From positions 310,001 through 374,000 of the forward strand of contig NZ_OZ244925.1 in the NCBI RefSeq assembly GCF_965221945.1: DNA of 64,000 nucleotides, in the 5' to 3' direction. Shown piece after piece: positions 34,106 to 41,495 of this stretch. Source of the stretch: Poriferisodalis sp965221945 (lineage in GTDB: Bacteria > Actinomycetota > Acidimicrobiia > Acidimicrobiales > Poriferisodalaceae). Position 1 is the first letter of the stretch; each line of letters opens with the position of its first letter. Made by a program: the position numbers and the translations under genes. The notes under the pieces are model-generated. The model worked only from the letters and a program-made list of their open reading frames with translations. It did not search any database and was not told where the DNA came from.

Positions 34106-35035
34106 ATGGCAGCGAATCGACCGGAGGGGCACTCGCCGAGCGCTCCGGCGTGGTGCGTTGTCGACTTCCCCGAGGTGACCGTCTATTCGATGGTCTTCTT
34201 GAAGGGTCCGGACAATGACGACACGCTGGCCGAATTGCAGTCGGCGCTGACCGAGGGCGACCATCGGCCCGATCACGTTGAGCGGGCCCGGATCGTGAAC
34301 TTCACCGACGAGGGTGACGACGCGGCGGAAGCCCAGGGCGATGTCGAGACAGTCTTCATGGCGTACTGGGTGAATCCCGAGGCCTACGAGCGCTGGCGGC
34401 AGGGCTGCGGCGCGCTCGGACGGGCTGGGGTCTATTGCGAGACAGCCGTCATTCCCGCAGAGCGCTGGGAGACCATTGCCGGGACCAAGCGGCCGCTGCC
34501 GGGAATTCGGAACCTGACCTCGGTGGACATCACCGAGCTACACGACTACTGGGGCGCTGCGCGGGACCGCATGGCGGCCAGCGCTGATGATCCCTTCGAG
34601 TCGGCTCCCGGCTCGCCGCTGCCGGCCAACTTGTGTCTCATCCGCTCGGGTCAGAAGTGGGACGACTGCCCCGACGACGAGCGAGATCTGTACTTCACCG
34701 ACATCGAACCGAAGCTGCGGGCCGGCATCGACTTCTTGGCCCGCAACCCCGATACCGGCTGCATCTCCAGCCGGTTCTTGCGGGAGCAGACCATCGACGG
34801 CGAGGATCTGCAGTCCACGAGCTTCGTGGGCTGGTTCGAAGACCTGGCGTCGCTGGAGGCGTGGTCCCGGTCGCACTCTACGCACCTGGCCATCTTCCAC
34901 TCGTTCCTCTCGACGGTTCAGATTCTGGGACGCCCGCCCAAGCTCCGGCTCTGGCACGAGGTTTCGGTGCTGCCTGACGGTGGGGTCGAGCTGATGCGAC
35001 CCGAGCTGTCGCCGCTCGCTGCTCTGTCCAGCTGA
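34106..35035 (+). CDS. haem-containing aldoxime dehydratase family protein
   Basis: A 309-residue protein of the phenylacetaldoxime dehydratase family, which dehydrates aldoximes to nitriles using ferrous haem. Family blocks are visible: DVETVFMAYWVNPEAYERWR, then ETAVIPAERWETI, HDYWGAARDRM, and SFVGWFEDLASLEAWSRSHSTHLAIFHSF. H260 or H265 is the likely proximal haem ligand and H284 (LWHEVSV) the likely catalytic histidine. Length is slightly below characterised Oxd enzymes (~350). It is 30 bp after the indolepyruvate oxidoreductase, likely in one transcript. No nitrilase or nitrile hydratase is adjacent. Confidence 0.85.
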   Translation: MAANRPEGHSPSAPAWCVVDFPEVTVYSMVFLKGPDNDDTLAELQSALTEGDHRPDHVERARIVNFTDEGDDAAEAQGDVETVFMAYWVNPEAYERWRQGCGALGRAGVYCETAVIPAERWETIAGTKRPLPGIRNLTSVDITELHDYWGAARDRMAASADDPFESAPGSPLPANLCLIRSGQKWDDCPDDERDLYFTDIEPKLRAGIDFLARNPDTGCISSRFLREQTIDGEDLQSTSFVGWFEDLASLEAWSRSHSTHLAIFHSFLSTVQILGRPPKLRLWHEVSVLPDGGVELMRPELSPLAALSS

Positions 35036-35085
35036 ACCAGCTGACCTCACGACGCAACAGCGGGGCACGGCTGCGTCGGGCTCCC

Positions 35086-35091
35086 TAGGCT
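35086..35091 (+). promoter_or_regulatory. -10-like hexamer for CBS-CGL operon
   Basis: TAGGCT, 9 nt before the ATG at 35101. Confidence 0.5.
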
Positions 35092-35100
35092 TTCGCAGCG

Positions 35101-36165
35101 ATGGCTGCAGACGGCCCGATGGCATCGGGCGTGCCGGACCCGCTCGACGGTCTCGACATCGCCCCATCAATTCTGGAACTGGTGGGCCGAACTCCAATGG
35201 TCCGGTTCAGTCGGGTCGCGCCGCACATCATGACGCCGGTCGTGGCGAAACTCGAGACCACAAACCCCGGCGGATCGGTCAAGGACCGTGCGGCGATCGC
35301 GATGATCGACGCGGCCGAGGCCGACGGGCAATTGCGACCCGGCGACGTGATTGTTGAGCCGACCTCCGGGAACACCGGCGTGGGACTGGCTGTCGTCGCG
35401 GCCCAGCGTGGCTATCGCTGCGTGTTCGTCTGCACAGACAAGGTGGCGCCCGAGAAGGTGGCGCTGCTGCGGGCCTACGGCGCCGAGGTCGTGGTATGTC
35501 CGGTCGCCCTTGCGCCGGAGGACCCTCGTTCGTACTACTCCACTGCGGCGAGGTTGCGATCCGAGACGCCCAGGGCCTTCTCGCCCGACCAGTACTCCAA
35601 CCAGAACAATCCCCGCGCCCACTACGAGACCACCGGACCCGAGATCTGGGATCAGACCGGCGGGCGGGTCACCCACTTCGTGGCCGGCGCCGGTACGGGC
35701 GGCACCGTCAGCGGCGTCGGGCGTTACCTCAAGGAACAGAATCCGGCGATCGAGGTCGTCGTGGCCGACCCCCCGGAGTCGGTCTACGCCGGCGGCGACG
35801 GCAGCAGCTATCTGGTCGAGGGCATCGGCGAGGACTTCTGGCCGACCACCTACGACGCCAGCATCGTCGACCGGGTGATTCCCGTCACTGACGCCGAGTC
35901 ATTTGCCATGGCGCGCCACGTCACCCGCACCGAAGGTTTGCTCATCGGCGGCTCCGGAGGCACCGCGATCACTGGCGCTGTACGGGTTGCCGTCGAGCTG
36001 GACGCGGCGGGCCGGGCGGCGGATTCCCTCGTAGTGACCCTCATTCCCGATTCCGGTCGCGGCTATCTCAGCCGGGTCTTCGACGATGAATGGCTGGCGG
36101 AACGGGGACTGCCGGTCGACGGCACGCTGCCCGCGTCCGGCGGCGATTGCAAGGAGCCTGGGTAG
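35101..36165 (+). CDS. cystathionine beta-synthase / cysteine synthase family protein
   Basis: A 354-residue fold-type II PLP enzyme. K61 (NPGGSVKDRAA) is the PLP lysine, EPTSGNTGVGLA is the substrate loop, and GAGTGGTVSGVGRYL holds the PLP phosphate. The GEGIGEDFWP-like segment (VEGIGEDFWPTTYD) and the YYSTAARL stretch resemble cystathionine beta-synthases more than O-acetylserine sulfhydrylases. No regulatory CBS domain pair follows. The next gene, a cystathionine gamma-synthase/lyase, overlaps its stop by 1 nt, supporting a role in transsulfuration between homocysteine and cysteine. Confidence 0.9.
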   Translation: MAADGPMASGVPDPLDGLDIAPSILELVGRTPMVRFSRVAPHIMTPVVAKLETTNPGGSVKDRAAIAMIDAAEADGQLRPGDVIVEPTSGNTGVGLAVVAAQRGYRCVFVCTDKVAPEKVALLRAYGAEVVVCPVALAPEDPRSYYSTAARLRSETPRAFSPDQYSNQNNPRAHYETTGPEIWDQTGGRVTHFVAGAGTGGTVSGVGRYLKEQNPAIEVVVADPPESVYAGGDGSSYLVEGIGEDFWPTTYDASIVDRVIPVTDAESFAMARHVTRTEGLLIGGSGGTAITGAVRVAVELDAAGRAADSLVVTLIPDSGRGYLSRVFDDEWLAERGLPVDGTLPASGGDCKEPG

Positions 36166-37364
36166 TGCTGGGCGGCGATCCCCAGCTGTCTGGCTTCGAG
36201 GATCCAGACGACTTCGGCTTCGAGACGCGCGCCATTCGAGCCGGCCAGCCTCATGACCCCTACACCGGAGCGGTGGTCACGCCCATCTCGCTGGCAACCA
36301 CCTTTGCCCAGGAGGCCGTCGGGCAGCCCCGCCACGGATACGAGTACGGCCGCACCGGCAACCCCACACGCCACGCCTATCAGGTATGCGTGGCGTCCCT
36401 GGAAGGCGCCCGCCACGGGTTTGCGTTTGCGAGCGGGCTGGCGGCATCGGACGCCCTGCTGCGAGTCCTGCGCCCCGGGGACAGCCTGCTGCTCGGCGAC
36501 GATGCCTACGGAGGCACCCTGCGGCTGATCGACAAGGTGTTCGGCAACGCTGGCGTCACTTTCGCTGCCGCCGATCTCACCGCTCCCGACAAGATCCGGG
36601 ATGCCTGGACGCCCCAGACGCGCATGGTGTGGCTGGAGACGCCGACCAATCCCTTGCTCACCGTGTTCGACATCGAGGCCATCAGCGCGATCACCCACGA
36701 CTTGGGCGGCATCGTCGTGGTGGACAACACGTTCGCTACGCCGTACTTGCAACAGCCCCTCGCCCTCGGTGCGGACGCGGTGGTGCACTCCGCAACCAAA
36801 TACCTCGGCGGCCATAGCGACGTCGTGGGCGGTTTCGTGGCCACCAATGACGACGCCATGGCCGAACACCTCGTGTTCACCCAGAACGCGGTTGGGGCCG
36901 TGCCGAGCCCCTTTGACTGCTACCTGACGCTGCGAGGCGTCAAGACGCTCGGGGTGCGAATGGACCGTCACTGCGCGAGCGCAGAGGCAGTGGTCGACCT
37001 GCTCGCCGGGCACCCGGCGGTGCGTTCCGTGCTGTATCCGGGTCTCGTCGACCACACCGGCCATGACATCGCGAGCCGGCAGATGAGCGGCCTTGGCGGC
37101 ATGGTGTCGTTCCGGATGCACGGCGGCCGGGCTGCCGCAGAGCAGGTCGCAGCCGCGACCAGGGTGTTCACGCTTGCCGAATCGCTGGGTGCAGTGGAGT
37201 CGCTGATCGAGCATCCCGGAGCAATGACTCACGCGTCCGCCGCGGGCTCGGCCTTGGAAGTGCCCGACGACCTGGTACGGCTGTCCGTCGGTCTCGAGAC
37301 CATCTCGGACTTGCTCGACGACCTGGGCGCAGCTCTCGACGCTGCGGCGAACGTTGGCGCCTGA
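36165..37364 (+). CDS. cystathionine gamma-synthase/gamma-lyase family PLP enzyme
   Basis: A 399-residue fold-type I PLP enzyme. The start is GTG 36165, inside the upstream stop (TAGTG), with AAGGAG 8 nt before it. The family N-terminal block is FETRAIRAGQ, YEYGRTGNPTRHAY contributes to PLP phosphate binding, DNTFATPYLQQPL holds the PLP aspartate, and K212 (HSATKYLGGHSD) is the Schiff-base lysine. The C-terminal SLGAVESLIEHPGAMTHAS is typical. Synthase and lyase activities cannot be separated by eye; pairing with CBS favours the lyase of reverse transsulfuration. Confidence 0.92.
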   Translation: MLGGDPQLSGFEDPDDFGFETRAIRAGQPHDPYTGAVVTPISLATTFAQEAVGQPRHGYEYGRTGNPTRHAYQVCVASLEGARHGFAFASGLAASDALLRVLRPGDSLLLGDDAYGGTLRLIDKVFGNAGVTFAAADLTAPDKIRDAWTPQTRMVWLETPTNPLLTVFDIEAISAITHDLGGIVVVDNTFATPYLQQPLALGADAVVHSATKYLGGHSDVVGGFVATNDDAMAEHLVFTQNAVGAVPSPFDCYLTLRGVKTLGVRMDRHCASAEAVVDLLAGHPAVRSVLYPGLVDHTGHDIASRQMSGLGGMVSFRMHGGRAAAEQVAAATRVFTLAESLGAVESLIEHPGAMTHASAAGSALEVPDDLVRLSVGLETISDLLDDLGAALDAAANVGA

Positions 37365-37387
37365 CCAGCCGGGGTTGCAGACGCTCC

Positions 37388-37489
37388 AACGTGCCCTTCG
37401 TCATGCTGGGTGCAGGCATCGGCTGGTTCGGCTGGTTCGAGTTCAATGCCGGTTCGGCCCTGGCGGCCAACGGCGCGGCGGCGTACCAG
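37388..37489 (+). pseudogene. ammonium transporter (Amt) gene fragment
   Basis: About 34 codons in one frame read NVPFVMLGAGIGWFGWFEFN, then AGSALAANGAAAYQLNE. This matches the highly conserved Amt/MEP segment (LGAGLLWFGWFGFNAGSALAANG). There is no start, no flanking Amt homology and no room for a full gene: cystathionine lyase ends 24 bp upstream and the next gene begins 38 bp downstream. It is a remnant, not an expressed protein. Confidence 0.75.
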
Positions 37490-37514
37490 CTGAACGAGCC
37501 CGCGGGCAGGCCAC

Positions 37515-37520
37515 TAGCTT
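37515..37520 (+). promoter_or_regulatory. -10-like hexamer for histidine phosphatase
   Basis: TAGCTT, 6 nt before the GTG at 37527. Confidence 0.5.
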
Positions 37521-37526
37521 GCGGCC

Positions 37527-38255
37527 GTGACACAGACCGCTCCAGACCGTGAACATGAAGACCTCGCAGCCTCCGACACCGAGGTCAGGCAGTTCGAGCA
37601 GCAGCGGTGGCAGCGGCCGCCGGGCGCTACCGAGATCCTGCTGGTGCGTCACGGCGCGTCCCAAGCGTTCGTGCCCGGCGAACCGTTCCCCATGCTGGGC
37701 ACTCAGGGCAACCCTGCGCTCGCACCCGAGGGGCATGTGCAGGCGGCGGCAGTAGCCCGCCGGCTGGCTTCCGAGCCGATCGACGCGCTCTTTGTCTCGT
37801 CGTTGCAACGCACGCAGCAGACCTTCGAGCCGCTTGCTGAACGACTGGGCATGACTCCCGCGATCGAGCCCGACCTGCGCGAGGTGGCGCTAGGCGAGTG
37901 GGACGGCGGGAGGATCCGCCAGTTCGCGGCAGAGAATCACCCCCTCTATGTGCGGTTGCACACGGAGCGCCGCTGGGACGTCATTCCCGGGGCCGAGACC
38001 AACGAGCAGCTCATCGGCCGGTGCATGGGTGCCCTTGAACGCATCGCCGGGGCGCACCCCGACCGACTCGTCGCTGTCTGTGTGCACGGCGGAGTCATCG
38101 GCGCCGCACTGGCCCATATCGTCGGGGCCACGCCGTTCTCGTTCGGCGGCTCCGACAACTGCTCGATCACCCAGATCGTGCGCTGCGACGACGACTGGGT
38201 GCTGCGCCGATTCAACGACTGCTCACACCTCGACGACTACTTGCATCACCGCTGA
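37527..38255 (+). CDS. histidine phosphatase (phosphoglycerate mutase-like) family protein
   Basis: A 242-residue cofactor-independent-type histidine phosphatase. R41-H42 in LLVRHGASQ is the nucleophile. SSLQRTQQT carries the conserved arginine, DLREVALGEWDG the acid, and CVHGGVIGAALA the second histidine (about residue 190). The N-terminal 30 residues are charged and probably disordered. Substrate unknown; broad-specificity phosphatase is the usual annotation. It is convergent with the M18 peptidase gene and was preceded, ancestrally, by an ammonium transporter of which only a fragment remains. Confidence 0.87.
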   Translation: MTQTAPDREHEDLAASDTEVRQFEQQRWQRPPGATEILLVRHGASQAFVPGEPFPMLGTQGNPALAPEGHVQAAAVARRLASEPIDALFVSSLQRTQQTFEPLAERLGMTPAIEPDLREVALGEWDGGRIRQFAAENHPLYVRLHTERRWDVIPGAETNEQLIGRCMGALERIAGAHPDRLVAVCVHGGVIGAALAHIVGATPFSFGGSDNCSITQIVRCDDDWVLRRFNDCSHLDDYLHHR

Positions 38256-38308
38256 GCGCTTGTTCAGTGCAACTCGGTCTGGCCGCGACGGCGATCCGCC
38301 GAGCGCTG

Positions 38309-39688
38309 TCAGCTTTCAGCGAGGAAGGCGCCCAGCGCCGCCGTCAGCAGTGCAGGGTCGTCGCTGCCGCCGAGTTCCCGGGCCGAGTGCATCGACAGCT
38401 GCGGCGAGCCCACATCGACGACGCTCATTCCCAGCCGGGAGGCCGTGATCGGCCCGATGGTCGAGCCGCACGGCAGGTTGCCGCGGTGGGAATAGATCTG
38501 GTGCGGCACCCCGGCGGCGTTACATGCGGACACGAAGCGGGCACTGGTCGCCGCATCGGTCGCATAGCGCACGTTGACATTCGTCTTGATGACCGGACCG
38601 CCGTTCAGCAGCGGCAAGTGCCCAGGTTCGTGGCGCTCGGGATAGTTCGGGTGCACCGCGTGGGCTCCATCGGCTGACACGCACAACGAGCGTGCCACCG
38701 CCCGCAGGTACTGCTCGCGGTCGGCGCCGAGGCTCTGGGCGATTCGCTCAAGTGCGTCAGCCAGGATTGGGCTGCCGGCACCGGTGGCGGAGTCGCTGCC
38801 GATCTCCTCATGGTCGAACAGCACGACGACTGCGGCGGTGTCGTCAGGCGCCGCGTCGAGCCCGACCAGCGCCTCGACGGCCGCATGACACGACGCCAGG
38901 TTGTCGATGCGACCGGCGGCGTACATCTCGCCGTCGCGCCCGAGCCGAGCGGGCGGGCACAGATCATGCGCCATGACATCCCACGCCAGCACTGCGTCGG
39001 GCTCGACATCGAGCTCACCGGCGAGGAACTGCCGGAACCCGTCCGTGCTCGGCTCGCCGAGTCCCCACACCGGTGTCATGTGCTGCTGGCGGTCCAGCTT
39101 GAGGCCATCGTTCACCTCACGGTCGAGGTGAATAGCGAGCTGCGGGACACGCAGCAGCGCCCGGTCGCAGCGCCACAGCACTGTGCGCGGAGCGGTCGAC
39201 GTCAACGTGCGATCTTCGTCAGCGTCACTCCAGAACGGAAAATGCGTGTGCTGGTACTCGTCGTCGAAGAGCGACCGGGATCGGTCGCTGAGACGGTCGC
39301 TGTTGAACACGGTGACGCGGCCGGACAGGCCGAGGTCGCGGTCCAACCACGAGTTGAGCAGCACACCGCCGTACACCTCCACACCGAGCTGCCGGTAGTC
39401 GTACGCACCGCTGTCCGGCTGCGGGCGCAGGCGCAGGTTCGGACTGTCGGTGTGCGCGCCGATCACGCTGAAGCGCAGCCTGTCGGGATCGACGTGGGCC
39501 GCGGCGCGCACTGCCACAACCGTGCCGCCGTCGCGCGTCGCCCATCCGATTTCCGGCTCCAGCTCGTTCCACGGGTCGTCGCGGCCGACCTCGACGAGAC
39601 CTGACGCCACCAGCCGATCGAGGGCTGCCGCAGCTGCGTGGTACGGCGACGGCGATGCCTCGATGAACTCGAATAGCTGGTCGAGCAT
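38309..39688 (-). CDS. apeB: M18 family aminopeptidase
   Basis: A 459-residue cocatalytic zinc aminopeptidase of the M18 (aspartyl aminopeptidase-like) family. Metal-ligand segments are complete: FSVIGAHTDSPNLRL, then AAGRIDNLASC, FDHEEIGSDSATGAGSP, and the C-terminal SPQLSMHSARELGG histidine. Length and order match bacterial PepB/ApeB. No signal peptide, so it is cytoplasmic, trimming N-terminal residues from peptides. It is the second gene of a probable operon behind the LLM oxidoreductase (7-bp gap). Confidence 0.93.
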   Translation of the reverse strand: MLDQLFEFIEASPSPYHAAAAALDRLVASGLVEVGRDDPWNELEPEIGWATRDGGTVVAVRAAAHVDPDRLRFSVIGAHTDSPNLRLRPQPDSGAYDYRQLGVEVYGGVLLNSWLDRDLGLSGRVTVFNSDRLSDRSRSLFDDEYQHTHFPFWSDADEDRTLTSTAPRTVLWRCDRALLRVPQLAIHLDREVNDGLKLDRQQHMTPVWGLGEPSTDGFRQFLAGELDVEPDAVLAWDVMAHDLCPPARLGRDGEMYAAGRIDNLASCHAAVEALVGLDAAPDDTAAVVVLFDHEEIGSDSATGAGSPILADALERIAQSLGADREQYLRAVARSLCVSADGAHAVHPNYPERHEPGHLPLLNGGPVIKTNVNVRYATDAATSARFVSACNAAGVPHQIYSHRGNLPCGSTIGPITASRLGMSVVDVGSPQLSMHSARELGGSDDPALLTAALGAFLAES

Positions 39689-39695
39689 GTGGGCT

Positions 39696-40544
39696 CTAAG
39701 CGTCGGCGTATGCCGTGATCACGTCACGGCTGAAGTCGTCGAACTTGGTACGTGACATCGGGTAGGTGACAAGACGAGTGATGCCGGCCGCGGCCGCCCG
39801 CTCGATGTGCTCCGGCGCTGCGGGCCCCTGTGTCATGAAGTCGATCTGCTCCGGGTCGCGTCCAACCCGCTCGGCACATCGCTTCGCATGCTCATAGAGC
39901 GCCGTCATCTCGTCGAAATCACCGGATACCGGGAAGAAGGCGTCGCCGTACTCACCGGCGCGTCGAGCAGCCCGCTTGCTGTCGCCGCCGACGACGATCG
40001 GCACCGATCCGGTCGGTTGCGGGCGGCAGTACACGCGGTCGAACGAGACGTGTTTGCCCTCGTACGAGCACACCTCGTCATGCCACAGCGATCGGTACGC
40101 CGCCAGGTACTCGTCGGTGATGTCGCCACGGTCGTCGAAGGAGACACCCAGTGCGTCGAATTCCTCAGCCAGCCAACCGGCACCGATCCCGAGCATCACC
40201 CGTCCACCCGACAGGCGGTCCAGCGTCGCGATCGCCTTGGCGGTCACCACGGGGTTCCGCTGGGGGACGATGAGAATCCCGGTGCCGAGCTTTATCTCCG
40301 AGGTTGCCGCTGCCGCGAAGGCCATCCAGATGAGCGGGTCGGGGATGTCGATGTCGTCCCGCTTGCCAGGCATCTTGCCGTCTTCGGAATACGGGTACGG
40401 CGACGCATAACCCTCGGGCACCACCACGTGCTCCACAGTCCACAGCGACTCGAAACCGGCCGCCTCTGCAGCTTGCGCGTAGGCGATAGCGCCCCCGCCC
40501 TCGACCTGCGGCCCAGTATTGGCAAGCGTCATTCCGAACTTCAC
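39696..40544 (-). CDS. LLM-class F420-dependent oxidoreductase (TIGR03619-like)
   Basis: A 282-residue luciferase-like oxidoreductase. The N-terminal KFGMTLANTGP and EAAGFESLWTVEHVVVPEGYASPYPYSEDGKMPG are characteristic of the TIGR03619 group. LGTGILIVPQRNPVVTAKAIATLDRLSGGRVMLGIGAGWLAEEF is the conserved barrel core. GTG 40544 was chosen: GAGGGG lies about 6 nt upstream and KFGM is the usual protein start; the 60-residue upstream extension runs into the divergent lipoprotein gene. Cofactor F420 is inferred from family. Confidence 0.88.
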   Translation of the reverse strand: MKFGMTLANTGPQVEGGGAIAYAQAAEAAGFESLWTVEHVVVPEGYASPYPYSEDGKMPGKRDDIDIPDPLIWMAFAAAATSEIKLGTGILIVPQRNPVVTAKAIATLDRLSGGRVMLGIGAGWLAEEFDALGVSFDDRGDITDEYLAAYRSLWHDEVCSYEGKHVSFDRVYCRPQPTGSVPIVVGGDSKRAARRAGEYGDAFFPVSGDFDEMTALYEHAKRCAERVGRDPEQIDFMTQGPAAPEHIERAAAAGITRLVTYPMSRTKFDDFSRDVITAYADA

Positions 40545-40575
40545 TGCACACCCCTCTCGGTCTCTCCCTAGGTCG

Positions 40576-40581
40576 TAGTCT
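40576..40581 (+). promoter_or_regulatory. -10-like hexamer for lipoprotein gene
   Basis: TAGTCT, 6 nt before the ATG at 40588. Confidence 0.5.
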
Positions 40582-40587
40582 GCCCTT

Positions 40588-41376
40588 ATGCGACGTATTT
40601 CCGGTTTGTTCCTTGCTATTGCCCTCATCGGAGCCGCCTGCGGTGGCTCCGATCCGGATCCGCCCCCGGCCACCGAGGCGGCCGCGCCGACCACGGTCGC
40701 CACGACCGAGGCAGCGCCGCCCACGACTCAGGCGCCGCCGCCTACAACTCAGGCGCCGCCGCCCACGACGGAGGCACCGGTCGTCACTACGACAACCGCG
40801 GCACCCATCGTCACCACCACCACGGCAGCGCCAGTAGAGGAGCCGGCAGTCGAAGAGGCGCCGGCGACGCCTGCTGCTGTCGAAGGCACGCTGCTCGAGG
40901 GCTCGACGCCCGAAGGCTTCGAGAATCTCCAGACGGCGAGTTCGACCCCCAGGGCAGAAACCTGTCCCGGAATCGGAACCTTCGGCGATGTCGAGCCGGT
41001 CGCGTATTCCGCGGCTGTGTGGGTCCGCGATCTGCTGACCGGGCCCTTCCTTGATGTCTGGATCGCCCGTTTCGAATCGCCTGAGGCGGCTTCAGAGGCG
41101 CTCAGCAATTACGGCGACGGGCTCATCGAGTGCGGCGAATTCATCGATGTGGAGACCGGTGCGCTCGGTATGTTCACCCTGGGTGAGGATCCCGGGCTCG
41201 GTGACGAGTCCTTCGCCGTCGACTACGAGGGCATAGTGCAGGGGCTGCCCATCCTCCGGTACGCCACTGCCGTACGCATCGGCGACTCGATCTACAGCGC
41301 GGGCTTGGCAGCGATATTCGTCGCGCCGGACCCCGCGATTCCCCTGGGAGCGCTTGACTTGATTCTCGGCCTCTGA
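40588..41376 (+). CDS. lipoprotein with Pro/Thr-rich linker and PknH-sensor-like C-terminal domain
   Basis: A 262-residue lipoprotein. The signal peptide ends LIGAAC with C18 as the lipidated residue. Residues ~25-95 are a repetitive linker (PPTTQAPPPTTQAPPPTTEAP type), probably extended and possibly glycosylated. The folded domain (~100-262) has two cysteines, one in ETCPGIG and one in ECGEFID, likely disulfide-bonded, and a strand/helix pattern reminiscent of extracellular sensor domains. The same domain occurs at the C-terminus of the next gene, including the TPAAVEGTLLEGSTPEG lead-in. Function unknown. Confidence 0.8.
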   Translation: MRRISGLFLAIALIGAACGGSDPDPPPATEAAAPTTVATTEAAPPTTQAPPPTTQAPPPTTEAPVVTTTTAAPIVTTTTAAPVEEPAVEEAPATPAAVEGTLLEGSTPEGFENLQTASSTPRAETCPGIGTFGDVEPVAYSAAVWVRDLLTGPFLDVWIARFESPEAASEALSNYGDGLIECGEFIDVETGALGMFTLGEDPGLGDESFAVDYEGIVQGLPILRYATAVRIGDSIYSAGLAAIFVAPDPAIPLGALDLILGL

Positions 41377-41390
41377 GGACGTTCTTGGCA

Positions 41391-41407
41391 CGAGCCGAGC
41401 TGGCTCG
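41391..41407 (+). terminator. small hairpin after the lipoprotein gene
   Basis: CGAGCC, GAGCT, GGCTCG: a 6-bp perfect stem 14 bp after the stop codon. Weak candidate, no T-tract. Confidence 0.35.
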
Positions 41408-41483
41408 AACCTGAAGTCGGGCCCGGACACTTCCACCGGCGCACCTGACGCCCGATTCGTTCGGTGCATGTTGTCCTAGGCCG

Positions 41484-41489
41484 TACTGT
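41484..41489 (+). promoter_or_regulatory. -10-like hexamer for lipoprotein hydrolase
   Basis: TACTGT, 6 nt before the ATG at 41496. Confidence 0.5.
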
Positions 41490-41495
41490 GCAGGG

